64,000 nt of DNA from Rhizophagus clarus (GCA_015698045.1 BLAL01000183.1:248001-312000); one strand, 5' to 3'. Numbered from the stretch's first letter, positions 23,270 to 34,547 are shown. Notes: generated from the letters alone by a model not told the origin. A program made the numbers and translations.

Positions 23270-23460
23270 TGATGTAATATTAGGAAAATAGGATTAATGA
23301 AAGGAGAAAATAGAATTAGATAGGAAATAATCTTTATAAATATGCTTTGATGTAGATAAGGAATATCCTTATCGAAGTTTATGATCGCTAATAAATAAAC
23401 TATTAATTAAAATTACCTAAGATTTAATCCTGTGTGAGTTAGTGATAACGTAATAAAATT
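23270..23460 (+). mobile_element. Possible solo LTR (fossil)
   Basis: A stretch beginning near TGTAATATTAGG carries a TATA-like CTTTATAAATATGC (about 23330), a polyadenylation-like AATAAATAAAC (about 23390) and a TGTGAGTTAGTGATAACG end. That layout resembles a long terminal repeat of a retrotransposon. No partner LTR or internal region was found next to it. A fossil at best; borders are uncertain. Confidence 0.3.
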
Positions 23461-23682
23461 ATAATTAATTAATGGAAGGAAATTGCATCTTAACTGATGT
23501 TTGAGAATACTGTCTTTAATTAATTATAATATTATTCTGATATGTTAAATAAAGGGGGAAGTTATACTCGTTTAAAAGTTAAATTATATTGAAAGTTGTG
23601 ATAGAAGCTCTCTCAAAATGAAAGTTAAAAAAAAATGTGTATGAAAAAGGACACATTATAATGTATGAAAAAGGACATATGA

Positions 23683-23834
23683 GGTCTTTGCAATAGAAAG
23701 GTACGAAACTCAAAAAAAAATAAAAATTTAATTAATATTAAATTTACATTTATTTTAGTATAAAAAACATAATTAGCATATAAAGTAAATTTAAAAATTT
23801 TTTTAAGTTTCGTACCTTTCTATTGCAAAGATCC
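23683..23834. mobile_element. Fold-back MITE, about 152 bp
   Basis: The left arm TCTTTGCAATAGAAAGGTAC is repeated in exact reverse at 23814-23832, and the arms continue as GAAACT-A/T-rich sequence, so nearly the whole element is one hairpin. The flanks (CATATGAG and CCATATTA) share CATAT only, so the target duplication is unclear. Confidence 0.75.
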
Positions 23835-24401
23835 CATATTATAGTGTATGAAAAAGAACGCATGATAAATAAAGGTGAAATTGTTATGAGAGAAACATTA
23901 AATGAGTAAAAGAGAATGTAAAGAAAAATATTAGAATGTTAAAAGAAAGGAAAATCTAAACCAAGTGTAAAAGAGATTTAGTATGAAGAACCAGCGTGGC
24001 ACAGTATTATTATACTGATAGGATGGTTTAACTCCCCTAATAATACTTGAAAAAATTCTGCACAGGACTGATATTATGGATGTTTATACCAGCACTATGC
24101 AGTTACACGTGATAATGTTTTTGTTGGAGTGTGATGACATGGGGGTGTGACAAAACGCGTCATGGTGAAAAAAATTCTGTCTCCCAGATACTTATCAGCC
24201 GGTGTGATGCAGGATGATAAATATAGTTGGGACAGGTTGTGACAGATTTTCTAATTGCAAAAATTTTTGGGTGTTACTGGTCTAGTTGGATGGTTTTCTT
24301 CCTTCACAATGTCAATAAAAAAAATATAAAGTATAAGTATTAATGTTAGTGTTAATGTTAGTAGAAATATTAGTAAAAGTAAGGAATAAAAAAATGTTTA
24401 A

Positions 24402-25015
24402 CAGTAGAACATTGTTAGTAAGAACGTTAGTAGGAGGAAACACATTAGAAAAAAATATTAGTAAGAGTGTTAACAGGATGGAAAAAGAAATTTCAACAAA
24501 AAATGTACCTTTATATTTATTTTTTAGAAAAACCAATCAAGTAAAAAACTCGATAGTAGAACATTATTAATAGGACGTTAGTGAGAAGAAATACATTAGA
24601 AAAATATATTAATAAGAGTGTTAAGAATAATATAATAATGCGAAAAGAAATTTCAATAAAAAATATACCTTTATCTTTATTTTTTAGACAAAACAATAAA
24701 GTAAAAATTTGAGAGAGAGAAGTTTTTGAAAAAAAACAATAAATAATCATGATCATACAATCACATAATCAACAAAATTATCAATTTTTATTGGTTATTT
24801 GGGTAATATTATAAATAACATAATAATGGGAAAAGAAATTTCAACAAAAAATATACCTTTATCTTTATTTTTAGACAAAAACAATAAAGTAAAAATTTGA
24901 GAGAGAGAGAAAAAAGTTTTGAAAAAAAAACGATAAATAAATAATTAATCATAATCGTGCAATCACATGATCAACAAAATTATCAATTTTTATTGGTTAT
25001 TTGAGTAATATTATA
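24402..25015. repeat. Three-copy tandem duplication, about 180-200 bp unit
   Basis: Each unit holds GAAAAAGAAATTTCAACAAA, TACCTTTATCTTTATTTTTTAG and, in copies two and three, TTTTTATTGGTTATTTG-GGTAATATT. The later two copies are the closest. Small open frames within are by-products. Confidence 0.75.
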
Positions 25016-25753
25016 TTCAGCCACAAAATCGGTTATATGCAACTGTCCTTTTAATTCTTATATTAAGAATGCTTCTAAATTGTCAAAAGCAAAGATCACG
25101 GCTAATATGTATTGGAATTTTTTATGACTAATAGTATCTTTTGTCTTTAAGGGTAGAGTGTATCTACGTCACAACATATATATGATTTTAGACTAAAAAA
25201 TGTAGATCATCACGTGATCCAAAACAAGCAAAATTTATGATTTCTCGCAAACTACCATATGAATTTTGTTAAATACACATTTAAAAAGAGTATAAACATG
25301 CGCTTCATTTATTTATTAAAGTGTTTAACCATTTGCTATTAGTCTTTTTGAATGTATTTAGACTTTTAAAATCAAATATGACTAATAATAAAAAAATAAA
25401 ATGGTATTAATAAAAAATTTTATTTAAATAAGTAAATGCACAATGATTTTTTGACATAAATATTCTTTTTTATTATAATATTAACTTGTAAGGTTTCATA
25501 AGTTTAAAGTTAATTTGAAGATATGTTCTCTAGGTGATTCGCAACTTACCATAGGAGATTCGCAACTTAATGACGACTTCATAGTGTAATATTTTGTTAT
25601 AAGCCTTATTTGTATTATACTTTACTAAAGTTTATTTGAAAGACAGAAACTCTAGCTTTCTAAAGAATACTTTTAAACAGTTTTTCATAAAATATTGAGT
25701 GAGTTTTCCTTATAGCGAAGTAAAAAAAAAAATGATTTTTTTTTAGCCATATG
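25016..25753. other. Gene-free stretch
   Basis: AT-rich. One short direct repeat, GATTCGCAACTTA, stands twice at about 25539-25570. Nothing else supported. Confidence 0.35.
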
Positions 25754-25761
25754 ATCAGCCA

Positions 25762-26015
25762 CAGTGTTTGGAAATGACCTGATCATTTGACCATTCAAAT
25801 GATTTAGCTAATCATTTGTCATTATTTATAATCCTTTGTCATTTGGTCATTTCAGTCATTTGATTTTGATTGGTTAACATTCTTATCATGTGATTCAATC
25901 AAAAATAAAAAAAACATAAGGTAAAACATAATGCAGGCCAGAACTATAGTACCGGCCAACATTACATTCAAATGACTCAGGTCATTTGTCATTTCAAGTC
26001 ATTTGCCGAACACTG
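25762..26015. mobile_element. hAT-type MITE with perfect 8-bp target duplication (254 bp)
   Basis: Ends are CAGTGTTTGGAAATGACC and, reversed, CAGTGTTCGGCAAATGAC. Identical ATCAGCCA copies flank it (25754-25761 and 26016-26023), the 8-bp duplication expected of hAT transposition. The interior is built of repeated TCATTTG/CAAATGA words plus ATGCAGGCCAG and CCGGCCAAC. No coding capacity. Fairly recent insertion, given the intact duplication. Confidence 0.85.
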
Positions 26016-26289
26016 ATCAGCCATGTCGATCCCTCTACCCAGGTGTTTTTCTAGTTCTATATGAAAAGACATCAATAACTTAAAGTGCATAACATACATT
26101 TTATTATCACTATTGACGCTGAAATTGTTCAATGCTATTGAGAGTAGAGATCAACAGATTAATACAATGACCATGAAATCCATTTGAAATATTGATCATA
26201 TATATCCTCTAGCGATCAAACCCACCAGATTATTGATGATGAATGATAAAATAGTAGTTGTGTCAATGAAGAGATTGAATGGACAAGCA

Positions 26290-26422
26290 TTATAATAAGA
26301 GATGAAAAAAGATGAGAATGACGAGAATGGTGAAAATGATGAGAATACAAAAGACAATGATCAAAAAAATGATGATATATTAACAGAAACTCATACCGAA
26401 AACTTTATTGAAGCTTTTTAAT
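26290..26422 (+). pseudogene. Acidic C-terminal ORF remnant
   Basis: One frame reads EMKKDENDENGENDENTKDN then KNDDILTETHTENFIEAF-stop at 26422. It resembles the acidic Asp/Asn tail of the hAT remnant at 21330-21505, so a second decayed transposase tail is possible. The coding frame upstream is broken. Confidence 0.3.
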
Positions 26423-26754
26423 AAACTTTCTTGCAAAAAAAATTGTATAATAATGACAAAAGTTTTATGCATAAATATTTACTATTTTAATCAACCAATA
26501 AATTTAATTGTTTACAAAAAGTACAAGTTTGGAGTCAAACCATTTTTAAAAATAAATGCATTCACGGTAATCTCCGTCGGGAAAGTGCGTGATCCTAATT
26601 GATCACGTTACGGTCACGTTACCGTTCTGTACTTTCGTTTTCAAAGTAATAACTTCTTTGTTGTCATTTATTTCTAGGAATATAAATGGTAAGATAATTG
26701 GCTTTATTTATACTTATAAATCTTCTAAACTTCTAAGAACATAAATAGTATGAC

Positions 26755-27024
26755 ATGATTTATTTATCTTCTAAGAATTCTAATGGTAATACACTAACTA
26801 ATACAACCAATTCAGGTATCACGGGACCCGAAAAATACATATAAAGGTCATATGAGAGTTTGCGTAAAAAAACAATTTAGATCTTTCCTTTTTTAGATAG
26901 TGTTGACCAGAGTTTTTGGCTGATGATTATTATAATTCCGGCGCCGATTATATGTATTTTTGGAACTTGTATCACGTTATTAATTTTCGTCAGTATTTAT
27001 CGTACTGAAGATACCTTAAATTAG
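26755..27024 (+). CDS. Candidate small spliced membrane protein (62 aa)
   Basis: Two exons, 26755-26815 and 26897-27024, joined over an 81-nt intron with GTATCA and TTTTTTAG borders, give 63 codons with no break. Residues 1-24 are polar and Ser/Thr/Asn-rich (SSKNSNGNTLTNTTNSDS). Residues about 28-56 form a strong hydrophobic helix (FWLMIIIIPAPIICIFGTCI, then TLLIFVSIY), followed by a short RTEDTLN tail. A single-pass membrane protein is inferred. An upstream micro-exon between TTCTAG and GTAAGA near 26677-26690 is possible. The sequence may instead be the first part of a longer, partly decayed membrane-protein gene running to 27910. No family recognised. Confidence 0.4.
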
Positions 27025-27370
27025 TTGCTAATTTAGATTTTAGAAATGTACTGTATCAGGATGATATTGGGAAATTATAAAAAAGAAGAAAAATAGAGAA
27101 GAATATATAATAAAAAAAAAAATAACAAATAAAATTTAAAAAATAACTTAGTTTAAATCTGTTTATAATGTCTAATATACCTTTATTCTAAAGGTAATTT
27201 ATATAACTACTTGACAAAATAAAATTTATACAAGTATTAGCAGAGTTATCACAAAGTGATGAAATCGAAAGCGAATAATGATCGTGGCTGGTAACGGTCC
27301 CTGTGATGTTTTAAATATTATTATATCTTAGAAGTGGGCTAGAAACAATTAGTTATTTTATTCTCGTAAA

Positions 27371-27469
27371 TTGTTCACCATATATAAGAATCTTACGATA
27401 ATTCAGATAAATAATCTAATAAGATCTCTAATTTATTTTATTTTACTTTGTTTTTTTGTTTTTTGTTTG

Positions 27470-27503
<34 letters not shown>

Positions 27504-27910
27504 TAATAACCCTGTTTATGTATGCATCGACTATCATTTTCTCTAATGTGCCTGTGATCAAAATAAATACATCATTCCTTCCATTTAAAGCTATCATTGC
27601 GAAAGTTGCTTGAAAAAATGAAAAATTTACAAAGAATATTAAAATGATGGATTCATAAGATGTCGTTAATAATAAAAAGAAATTCAATGATTTACAATTC
27701 TATTATACAATAAAAAAAAAAGATATGAATAATGATAATGTTCCTCGAATAAATATTCCAATAAATATACAATGTATAATACAACAGAAAGTAAATTCTA
27801 AATTCTTTTTTTTTTTTTTTTTTTTTTTTGATTGTTCATTAAGAGAGATTGTCCGTAAATTATTCGTTAATTCAAAAAGAAAATCCAAAAATCGTGGAGA
27901 GTCCGTTTAA
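27371..27910 (+). other. Membrane-protein-like coding remnant, unresolved
   Basis: A plus-strand frame codes ITLFMYASTIIFSNVPVIKI then TSFLPFKAIIAKVA. Coding-like sequence continues past stops (FNDLQFYYTIKKKRYE) into an open piece 27725-27910 ending LFVNSKRKSKNRGESV. Two runs of 20-30 T (27469-27499, 27807-27830) interrupt it. It may be the 3' part of the gene that starts at 26755, now broken, or a separate one. The opposite strand also has an open frame (27433-27687) that I judge weaker. Confidence 0.3.
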
Positions 27911-27923
27911 CTTTATATCATTA

Positions 27924-28618
27924 TTAATTATTTATATATTTAACAGACATCATCTGACGTATCCTTAAGATAGATTTCCTTTCCTTAATTCTCTCTCTAT
28001 AAATGAAATTTTTAATAATCAGAGGTGTGCGCCCAGGTAACTTTTCAGCAATTTGAACATAAGGTATGTTGGGATCATCTTTTCTCATTTGTATAATGTA
28101 GCTCTCTTCTTCTGCAGTTAATGGAGACTTGTTAACTAAAAAGGAAAGACAAGGAAAAAAAAAGGAAATTTTAAGTACAAAACGATTTCATAGATACATA
28201 TAAGATAAATACATATAAATTAATTACCATTATACAGGTGATTTGTCCATCTGAAAACGTGAGAAAAAAAGGTAAAAATGTGCCATGACATTATTTCGCA
28301 TATATCAACAAACGGAATTAAAATTTACCTTTCGCGGCATTGCTTGGAAGTACGATTCTCAATCACTTCTTCAATATATTTCCAAGATATTTGTTGATTT
28401 GGATAAAGAGATTTATATTTTTCTACTTCTCTAGACAATCTTTCGTCTTCCTATATAAAACAAAATGAAAATAAGTAAAAGTAATAATGTAATTATCATT
28501 AACTGGTTAAATGTATGACGTTTTATCGTAAGATTTAAAGGAAAATAACACCAATTTTAACTTCACTACTTACAAGTTTATTCCAAGGTCCTTTAGTGAT
28601 CGTAAGATTATCGTTCAT
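27924..28618 (-). CDS. Myb-like (R2R3-type) DNA-binding protein, 133 aa, four exons
   Basis: Exons 28618-28574, 28450-28329, 28250-28228 and 28135-27924 join without a break into 134 codons including the stop. Donors are GTAAGT, GTAAAT and GTAATT; acceptors end TAG, CAG and TAG. Residues 9-12 (KGPW) begin the first Myb repeat. That repeat carries SWKYIEEVIENRTSKQCRER, with the third Trp in RWTNHL. The second repeat starts SPLTAEEESYIIQMR and has YVQIAEKLPGRTPLIIKNF; it lacks the first Trp, as some second repeats do. The protein should bind DNA in the nucleus as a transcription factor. The third exon is only 23 nt and codes the WTNHLYN turn, a true functional micro-exon. A decayed tandem copy lies at 29575-29970. 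Confidence 0.85.
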
Positions 28619-28789
28619 GTTCTAAACGCTTTTATGTGCTTTTTACTTTTATGATCCAATTATAATGAAATCTTCTATGTGAGGTGGAATAAATTATATG
28701 TAGTTGAATTTTTAAAATATGGGTTAGGTTATTAGATATCTAAGGAATAAAATGGGATAAATTTTTTAACCGCAAAAAAGTGGTTGGAA

Positions 28790-28860
28790 AATTTATTAAA
28801 AAAAATAAAAAAAAATAAAAAAAATAAAAAAAAAATAAAAATAAATAGTTAAATAGAAGG
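28790..28860. repeat. (A)nT low-complexity tract and poly-G
   Basis: Runs of AAAAAAAT units followed by GGGGGG at 28860. Lies upstream of the Myb gene. Confidence 0.7.
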
Positions 28861-29574
28861 GGGGGTTTTTATATATTATAAACAATTAGAATCCCTTTGA
28901 AAAATCCGATTATGGTAAGCATCTACCGTATGAGATTATTGGATCAGTAGAAACTATGCGTCGAAAAAAAATCCCATTTTTTTTCATCCCATTACTTTGT
29001 TACATTCAACATTTGTTCTATACGACTTTTCCAATTTTCTGTATGGAAGATAGAAATTACTGCGTAATAAGATAAGAATGAACTGAAGCAAAGTGTTTAT
29101 TTCAATTTTTTTTTTCTTGTGGTTCATAAATATATATAATATATTCTTTAGTATATTTAACGGAAATGATAACTCCGGTTCGTGATTCTTCATAAATTAT
29201 CCATTTTTGGAATATTCGCAATTGAAATTTCCCAAAAACATTGTAAAAATGTTTGAAAATTACGTAACTTTTATTTAAGTTTTTTTCAATTTTAATCCCT
29301 CAAAAAAAACAAAAAAAAAAAATAAGTGACAATATCATGAATACGATGATTGTTATAAGTTTTTTGAAAGCTAATGTAAACAACAGATGACGTAATACAT
29401 AATTTGAAAGAAATATGTTCACGAGTAAGTTTATATTCCAATATAACACGACATACATTTATTATATATATATTGGGAGAGGGAACGCAGGGGGTTAAGA
29501 TTACGTAGTGCAAGGTGGTATAAGTGTTTCACCACTTTAGTAACCATGCAAACCCCCAAACCTTAACCCTCTCT

Positions 29575-29975
29575 TTTGATGAAATCCTTTGATGATTAAA
29601 GGTGTAGTTTTCTAGGCAACTTTTCAACGATTTGATATATGTTGGACACATTTTGTCTTTCTTCTTCATCAATTGATAGGGATTCGCTAACTAAAAAGTT
29701 AAAAGAGGAAAAAAAATGGAAAAGTCAGGAACAATAAAAACTAATTACCATTCATTATTCAAGTGTTTAGCCATCTTAAAAAAATGTGAAAAAAGTAAGA
29801 GTAATAGAAATGTGTCATGACATTATTTCGCATATATCGACAAGCGGATGAATCTTTCTCGGCATTTGTTTGCTGTACGTTTTGCATTACTTCTTCAATA
29901 AGTCTCCAAGATATTTGTTGATTTGGCTAAAGAGATTTATGTTTCCACGATAGAAATAAATAAAGTAAAAGGCTT
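29575..29975 (-). pseudogene. Decayed tandem duplicate of the Myb-like gene
   Basis: The order and wording follow the gene at 27924-28618. An exon-2-like part holds NQQISWRLIEEVMQ (about 29880-29945) with an in-frame stop after KHKSL. An exon-3-like piece, ATGGCTAAACACTTGAATAA, is followed by GTAATT near 29750. An exon-4-like part has SIDEEERQNV and YQIVEKLP (29590-29690) with a stop soon after. Exon 1 is not visible. It arose by local duplication and is no longer able to code. Confidence 0.7.
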
Positions 29976-30715
29976 ATATACGAAGTATTCCATTTCAAAT
30001 TCTAATCTATATCTTGGATCCTTTTTAATTTTGAGTTTTCGCTCATTTTCTCAAACACTATTATTTTACGATCTTATTAATAATAATCTCACTAATAATA
30101 AAGGCAATACACAAAAATTTAATGACTTGGTTATTAAATATCTAAGGAATAAAGGAGTGGTAACTGATCTAAGAAAAAAAAAAATAATATATATTTTATT
30201 TTATTTTATTTTTTTTAATGGTATTTATATGATTTCGCCCTTTTGAAGTCCAATTTTGATTACAATTAGCATATAAACAGAAAATCCAAATAGAAAAAAC
30301 CTTTTTACAGAAAATGGAAAATACTGCATAATTTGAGAAATAATGAACCATAAAAAAAAACATCTTTCAAAAAATTTTTTCTTTGTTGCTCGTAAATCTA
30401 TATTTTCTTTTAACCATTTTCGTTGTTTTATTTATATTTTAAAATTTCCAAAATACTTTGTCCGAGTTCGTGAACAATGATTGATTGTTATAAATTTTGA
30501 TGTGGCTAAACGATAAGCAACGTATTACATGTGATTTGAAAAGGTTGTTCATTTACCTTTTAATTCTTTATTCTAGTAAGCGGCTAAGTTTATATTTTTA
30601 TATCCCCTAATATAACACGACATTTTTTGGGGGAGTAGAACCACGTAGTGTAAGGTGACATTAAACTGTTTCACCACTTTGGGTGCCCCTGCGACAACTC
30701 CGAAATAAACTTAAT

Positions 30716-31578
30716 TTAGTTAATTTACTAAACCAGTTTTACTATTACTATTATTATACTAGTTTAACGCTGATACGACCGTTTAATAACTAAAATAAAA
30801 ATAAGATATCTCATCAATATAATTATTCCGTCTTTAATCATTCTAGTCAAATGCACTTAAATGGTGGTTTATATACATGGTCAATGCTATCTATGAAAAC
30901 ATGTAAGAAACTTTTCTTCTCTACTTTTATTTTTATATATATTATATACATATATATGTTGTTTCTTAGCGTAAATGAATGGATGCTCACTACAACTTAT
31001 TGACCTCCAGATTATGACTTCGTGAGAATAGACCGATTTTTTTCATATTCTCGGTCATTGAACTCAAATCTATTTGCATCGATGAAGCAAAAAAGAATTT
31101 CTTGGTGAATAAACCGTTATCCACATTAACTTACTTCAATTCTCTTCAATCAAATTGATCAATAGATCCAATCTTCAAGAAATCAATATATAATTAATAA
31201 TTAGCATAATATTCATTTGTTGAGTATATATATATATGCATATATATATATATTTTTTAAAAAAAAAAAATTTATCGTGAAGAACTAATGGCGAGAATTA
31301 TTATTATTTTTTTTTTTTAAAGGTAGGATAAAATTAGTTAATATCCAAAACATTCATTAACAATTTTAATAATGATATTTTAACTAACAAAATCCCAACA
31401 AATACCGTTTCCTTATCTCAACAATTTTCACATGTCATGATTCAAATTTTTCAAGTCTGAGAGTAATGTTCATTACGATTTCCTGCTGCCCATATAATGT
31501 TCTTCCTTTGCTGTTTATCAAAAAATAAAACTTTCAATATATGATATCGATTAAAATACATTTTACACCAATTGTCAA
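30716..31578. other. Gene-free stretch
   Basis: 3' flank of the membrane-protein gene. Two TATATA microsatellites (30945-30960, 31225-31252) and a T run at 31305. No gene supported. Confidence 0.4.
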
Positions 31579-32479
31579 TCATACATCTTCATTATATCCA
31601 ATGTCCATCTTTACATCAGCGAGATAACGAGATGAAAGTACTCCAACTGAACTTCGTTGACCAAGCTCACATCGACGAATAGGGTTAAGTCTTGAACTTA
31701 TTGTTGGCCTAAATTTCATGTGTTGTTCCTTCATATCTAAAAATATATATATATATATATGTAAAATGTTTTGTTTGATTTTTGATGAACTAATTATCAA
31801 ATGAATTACAAAAAATTTTATTTACTTGACAATCGTAAAGCCTTATCTTCACTGGTCATTAATTTTAATTTAATTTCACTTCCATAATTTGTGGGAACAA
31901 TTCTCGATGGAGTTTTGAAATGTGGGGGAGAAGGAGGCGCTGATTGAATCGATGCAGAAAGTGGAACGAAATCCGGTGTAGAATTTGCGTATGCACTTTT
32001 TGACTGTAATTGACTTTTATTGCTTTGTAATGATGAACTGTTTGATATTGATTTAGTTGTTTTATTTTGTGAACTACCTTCTTCTTTTTTCTTATCTTCA
32101 AAGTATCTTGTTTTTGACGAGGATCTTTTTATTTTACGGTGACGATATCGATGTATTGGTGTTGAATGAATTAAAGATCTGATAATTGATAAATTTTTAA
32201 ATGTATTGAAAAAAAACTTTTCTTCCGAAGAATAATTTTTAGGCTTAAATCTTTGCTAGTTCTTCTCATAATACCCACGATTTAAAAACCTTCAGTAACT
32301 TACCCTTTCTTGTAATTACCGTTTACTAGTTCAGGTATATATCGCGTCATAGCCAAAAAAATAAATGTTCCTACTAAAAGTAACCAAAAATTTGGCGTTT
32401 TTAGTAAACTATTTGCAAACTCAACCATATGTGCGCCATCAGTTTCAATAACTGCGGACGTAAAAACTTTCGTGTCCAT
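31579..32479 (-). CDS. Hypothetical single-pass membrane protein, 252 aa, three exons
   Basis: Exons 32479-32304, 32250-31826 and 31736-31579 join in frame (253 codons with stop). Donors are GTAAGT and GTAAAT; acceptors are AAG after GCAA (weak) and a TTTTTAG. The start is MDTKVFTSAVIETDG. Residues about 30-49 form one hydrophobic helix (NFWLLLVGTFIFLAMTRYIP). The rest is a basic, Ser/Pro-rich, probably disordered cytosolic part (HRYRHRKIKRSSSKTRYFED, then SAPPSPPHFKTPSR), ending in RRCELGQRSSVGVLSSRYLA and DIGYNEDV. I infer a signal-anchored protein of an internal membrane; I do not recognise the family. The absence of any stop over 750 coding bases supports the model. The weak acceptor of exon 2 is the least certain point. 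Confidence 0.7.
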
Positions 32480-33563
32480 TGTGTAAAAAAGAGTAATTAC
32501 TATAAAAAGTGTGCAATATTTAAACTTTAATAGAAAAAGGGTATTATTATTATTAAAAATATATATATTTATTTTATAAAAAAAAATGTAAAGAGTCTTT
32601 AGATTTCGTTAAAATAAGTAAACCGTTAAAAAAAAAAATTGGTTTACAAAAGTAATAGTTTGATAAATTATCTTTTATATGTAAAAATTTAAGGTTCATC
32701 ACAGAAGTTCTAACAAGTTATTGGTGTTCAAGTGTAGATCATTGTTGGATATTGAGTAGTTTCGACGTGACCGTCTTATATTACTTGTGGCTTATTTCCT
32801 TTTCAAGTTCAATACACAACCGAGAATTTATCCTTCGATGCCTAATTCAGGTATATTTCTCGAACAAATTCAATCTTGCTATATTTATTTAGGAAAAAAA
32901 GAGAAAAAGTTTTGTAATATAAAAATAAATTTTATGAGCCTTAAAATAATAAGGTTTAAACTTTCACATAGATGATATAGAAAATTAATTCAAATCTTTT
33001 TATGGTCTTTTTTTTTCAAATAATAGATTTGATCATGTGATAAACCATTCTTAGCCATCTATCGCTCTGAATTGTGAAATTGTCATACGACGCAACCGAT
33101 AACATTTTGAGAAATGAGAATTATTTTTTTCAGCCGATCTTCGAAAAAACGTGTATTTTGCATATTAAATTTTTATATCCTTTCTAATGAATTAAACAGG
33201 ATTAAAGCCTGAAAGTACAAGACAAATTATAAACAAAGATGACCAATCAAGAAGAGAAAAAAAAATAATTTTTTTTTCATATATTAGTTAATACCGCACG
33301 TAAAATTTGCTTTCCCGCACTTCCAAATTAATGTTTGAAGTTATAATGAAGGATTATAAACAAATTTCTAAAATTCTGGCAAATATTCTAAAAAATGTGA
33401 TTCTATTTATTTATTAATTTATCTAAATCGGTAAGTTTTATATGGTTAACTCTAACAAACTGCTATTATATTAATTATAATCAAAAAAATTTTTTTTTTT
33501 TTTAAAAAAAAAAAAAATCTCAAATTATTTTATTAATCCAAATTTAATATATAAGTTAAATTT
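32480..33563. other. Gene-free stretch between two minus-strand genes
   Basis: Promoter region of the 252-aa gene and 3' flank of the coiled-coil gene. A 62-codon frame at 32787-32975 (+) has no motif and no splice support. Poly-A/T tracts lie at 32625, 33260 and 33486-33520. Confidence 0.4.
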
Positions 33564-34472
33564 TTATGTTTCAATAAAACCATTTTCATATAAAAGGTTC
33601 GTTAACTCCCCAAATTTTAATTCTTGTCTTATTTCTTTAATTGTCTCTTCATCATCACAGACTCCAATCTCACATTTTAATTCTTCAATGTTATATTTTA
33701 AATCTTCAATCTCTTTTAATGTCTTTTGTTCATAATCATTAAATTTTCTTTTCATTTCATCCAAATTCTTCATATAATAATTATCTAATTTTTCTTTATA
33801 TATTTCATTAAAATTTTCCAACCACTTCATTTCAGCTAATTGAAATTTCATATTATTATTAATTTCTGATATATTAATTTTTTCTAATGTAGATATACCT
33901 TTTAAAAAGGAAGATTGTAATGATTTGATATTTTGTCGGCAAAAATCCAATTTTTCATTTGATTTAGAGATTTGTAAATGAGAATAATCTTTAAAAACAT
34001 TTATTTCTGTTATTAAACAATTATATTGATGATTATATGATATTTTGTCAGAATAGAATGTTTGCTGTTTTTTGTACAAGTTTTTTTGATATGTACGGAG
34101 TTGATTTAATTTTGTGATTAAATCATAAGTTGATATAAAAGAATTTGATGAATCCGGTGAAGTGATGAATTCCGATAAAGAAGGGTTCGATAAAGAAGAA
34201 TAAGATGAATATAAGGATGCAATTGACGATGATGAAGAAAATGATGATTTGGAAAAATGCGATTTGCAACGATATTTACAACTTACTAAAGTAATATCAT
34301 CATCGTCGATTTCTTTTTCTTCTTGATCATTCTCAATATCATCAATTAGAATCTGTTGTTGAGACTCTTTACTATCATTTACACCAACAAAGCGTACAAC
34401 CACTCCTCCAACAATAAATCCTACTGTAAAAACTGTTGATAATATTAGATTACTATTTGATGATGATGACAT
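33564..34472 (-). CDS. Membrane-anchored coiled-coil protein, 302 aa, single exon
   Basis: One uninterrupted frame. Residues 9-29 are a hydrophobic segment right at the N-terminus (LILSTVFTVGFIVGGVVVRF), a signal anchor or uncleaved signal peptide. Residues 33-60 are acidic (DDIENDQEEKEIDDDD) and 65-110 Ser-rich (SKSSFSSSSSIASLYSS). From about 115 to the end is a long Lys/Glu/Leu/Asn-rich helix with heptad spacing, likely a coiled coil (LEKINISEINNNMKFQLAEM, LKEIEDLKYNIEELKCEIG). No catalytic motif. A structural or tethering role is inferred from shape only. The start is the first Met of the frame, just before a TA/T-rich upstream tract. Confidence 0.8.
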   Translation of the reverse strand: MSSSSNSNLILSTVFTVGFIVGGVVVRFVGVNDSKESQQQILIDDIENDQEEKEIDDDDITLVSCKYRCKSHFSKSSFSSSSSIASLYSSYSSLSNPSLSEFITSPDSSNSFISTYDLITKLNQLRTYQKNLYKKQQTFYSDKISYNHQYNCLITEINVFKDYSHLQISKSNEKLDFCRQNIKSLQSSFLKGISTLEKINISEINNNMKFQLAEMKWLENFNEIYKEKLDNYYMKNLDEMKRKFNDYEQKTLKEIEDLKYNIEELKCEIGVCDDEETIKEIRQELKFGELTNLLYENGFIET

Positions 34473-34496
34473 ACTATAATTTTCGAGTGAGTGTAA

Positions 34497-34499
34497 ATA

Positions 34500-34546
<47 letters not shown>
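34497..34546. repeat. (AT)n then poly-T tract
   Basis: About nine TA units followed by some 30 T, 25-70 bases upstream of the coiled-coil gene's start. Such tracts often deplete nucleosomes at fungal promoters; a promoter role here is inference. Confidence 0.6.

Positions 34547-34547
<1 letters not shown>

Larger units (their letters stand above)
28619..30715. repeat. Tandem segmental duplication around the Myb gene
   Basis: The block from 27924 to about 29550 is repeated, diverged, from 29575 to about 30715. Shared marks outside the exons are GGTTATTARATATCTAAGGA (28730 and 30130), TAACACGACAT (29446 and 30611) and ACGTAGTG-AAGGTG followed by GTTTCACCACTTT (29500 and 30634). The two copies are in the same orientation. 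Confidence 0.6.

Noticed and set aside
27433-27687. 84-codon minus-strand frame with ALNGRNDVFILITG
   Set aside because: It ends in poly-Lys from a T-run, and the plus strand over the same bases continues as coding-like text in a longer stretch; kept only as a doubt.
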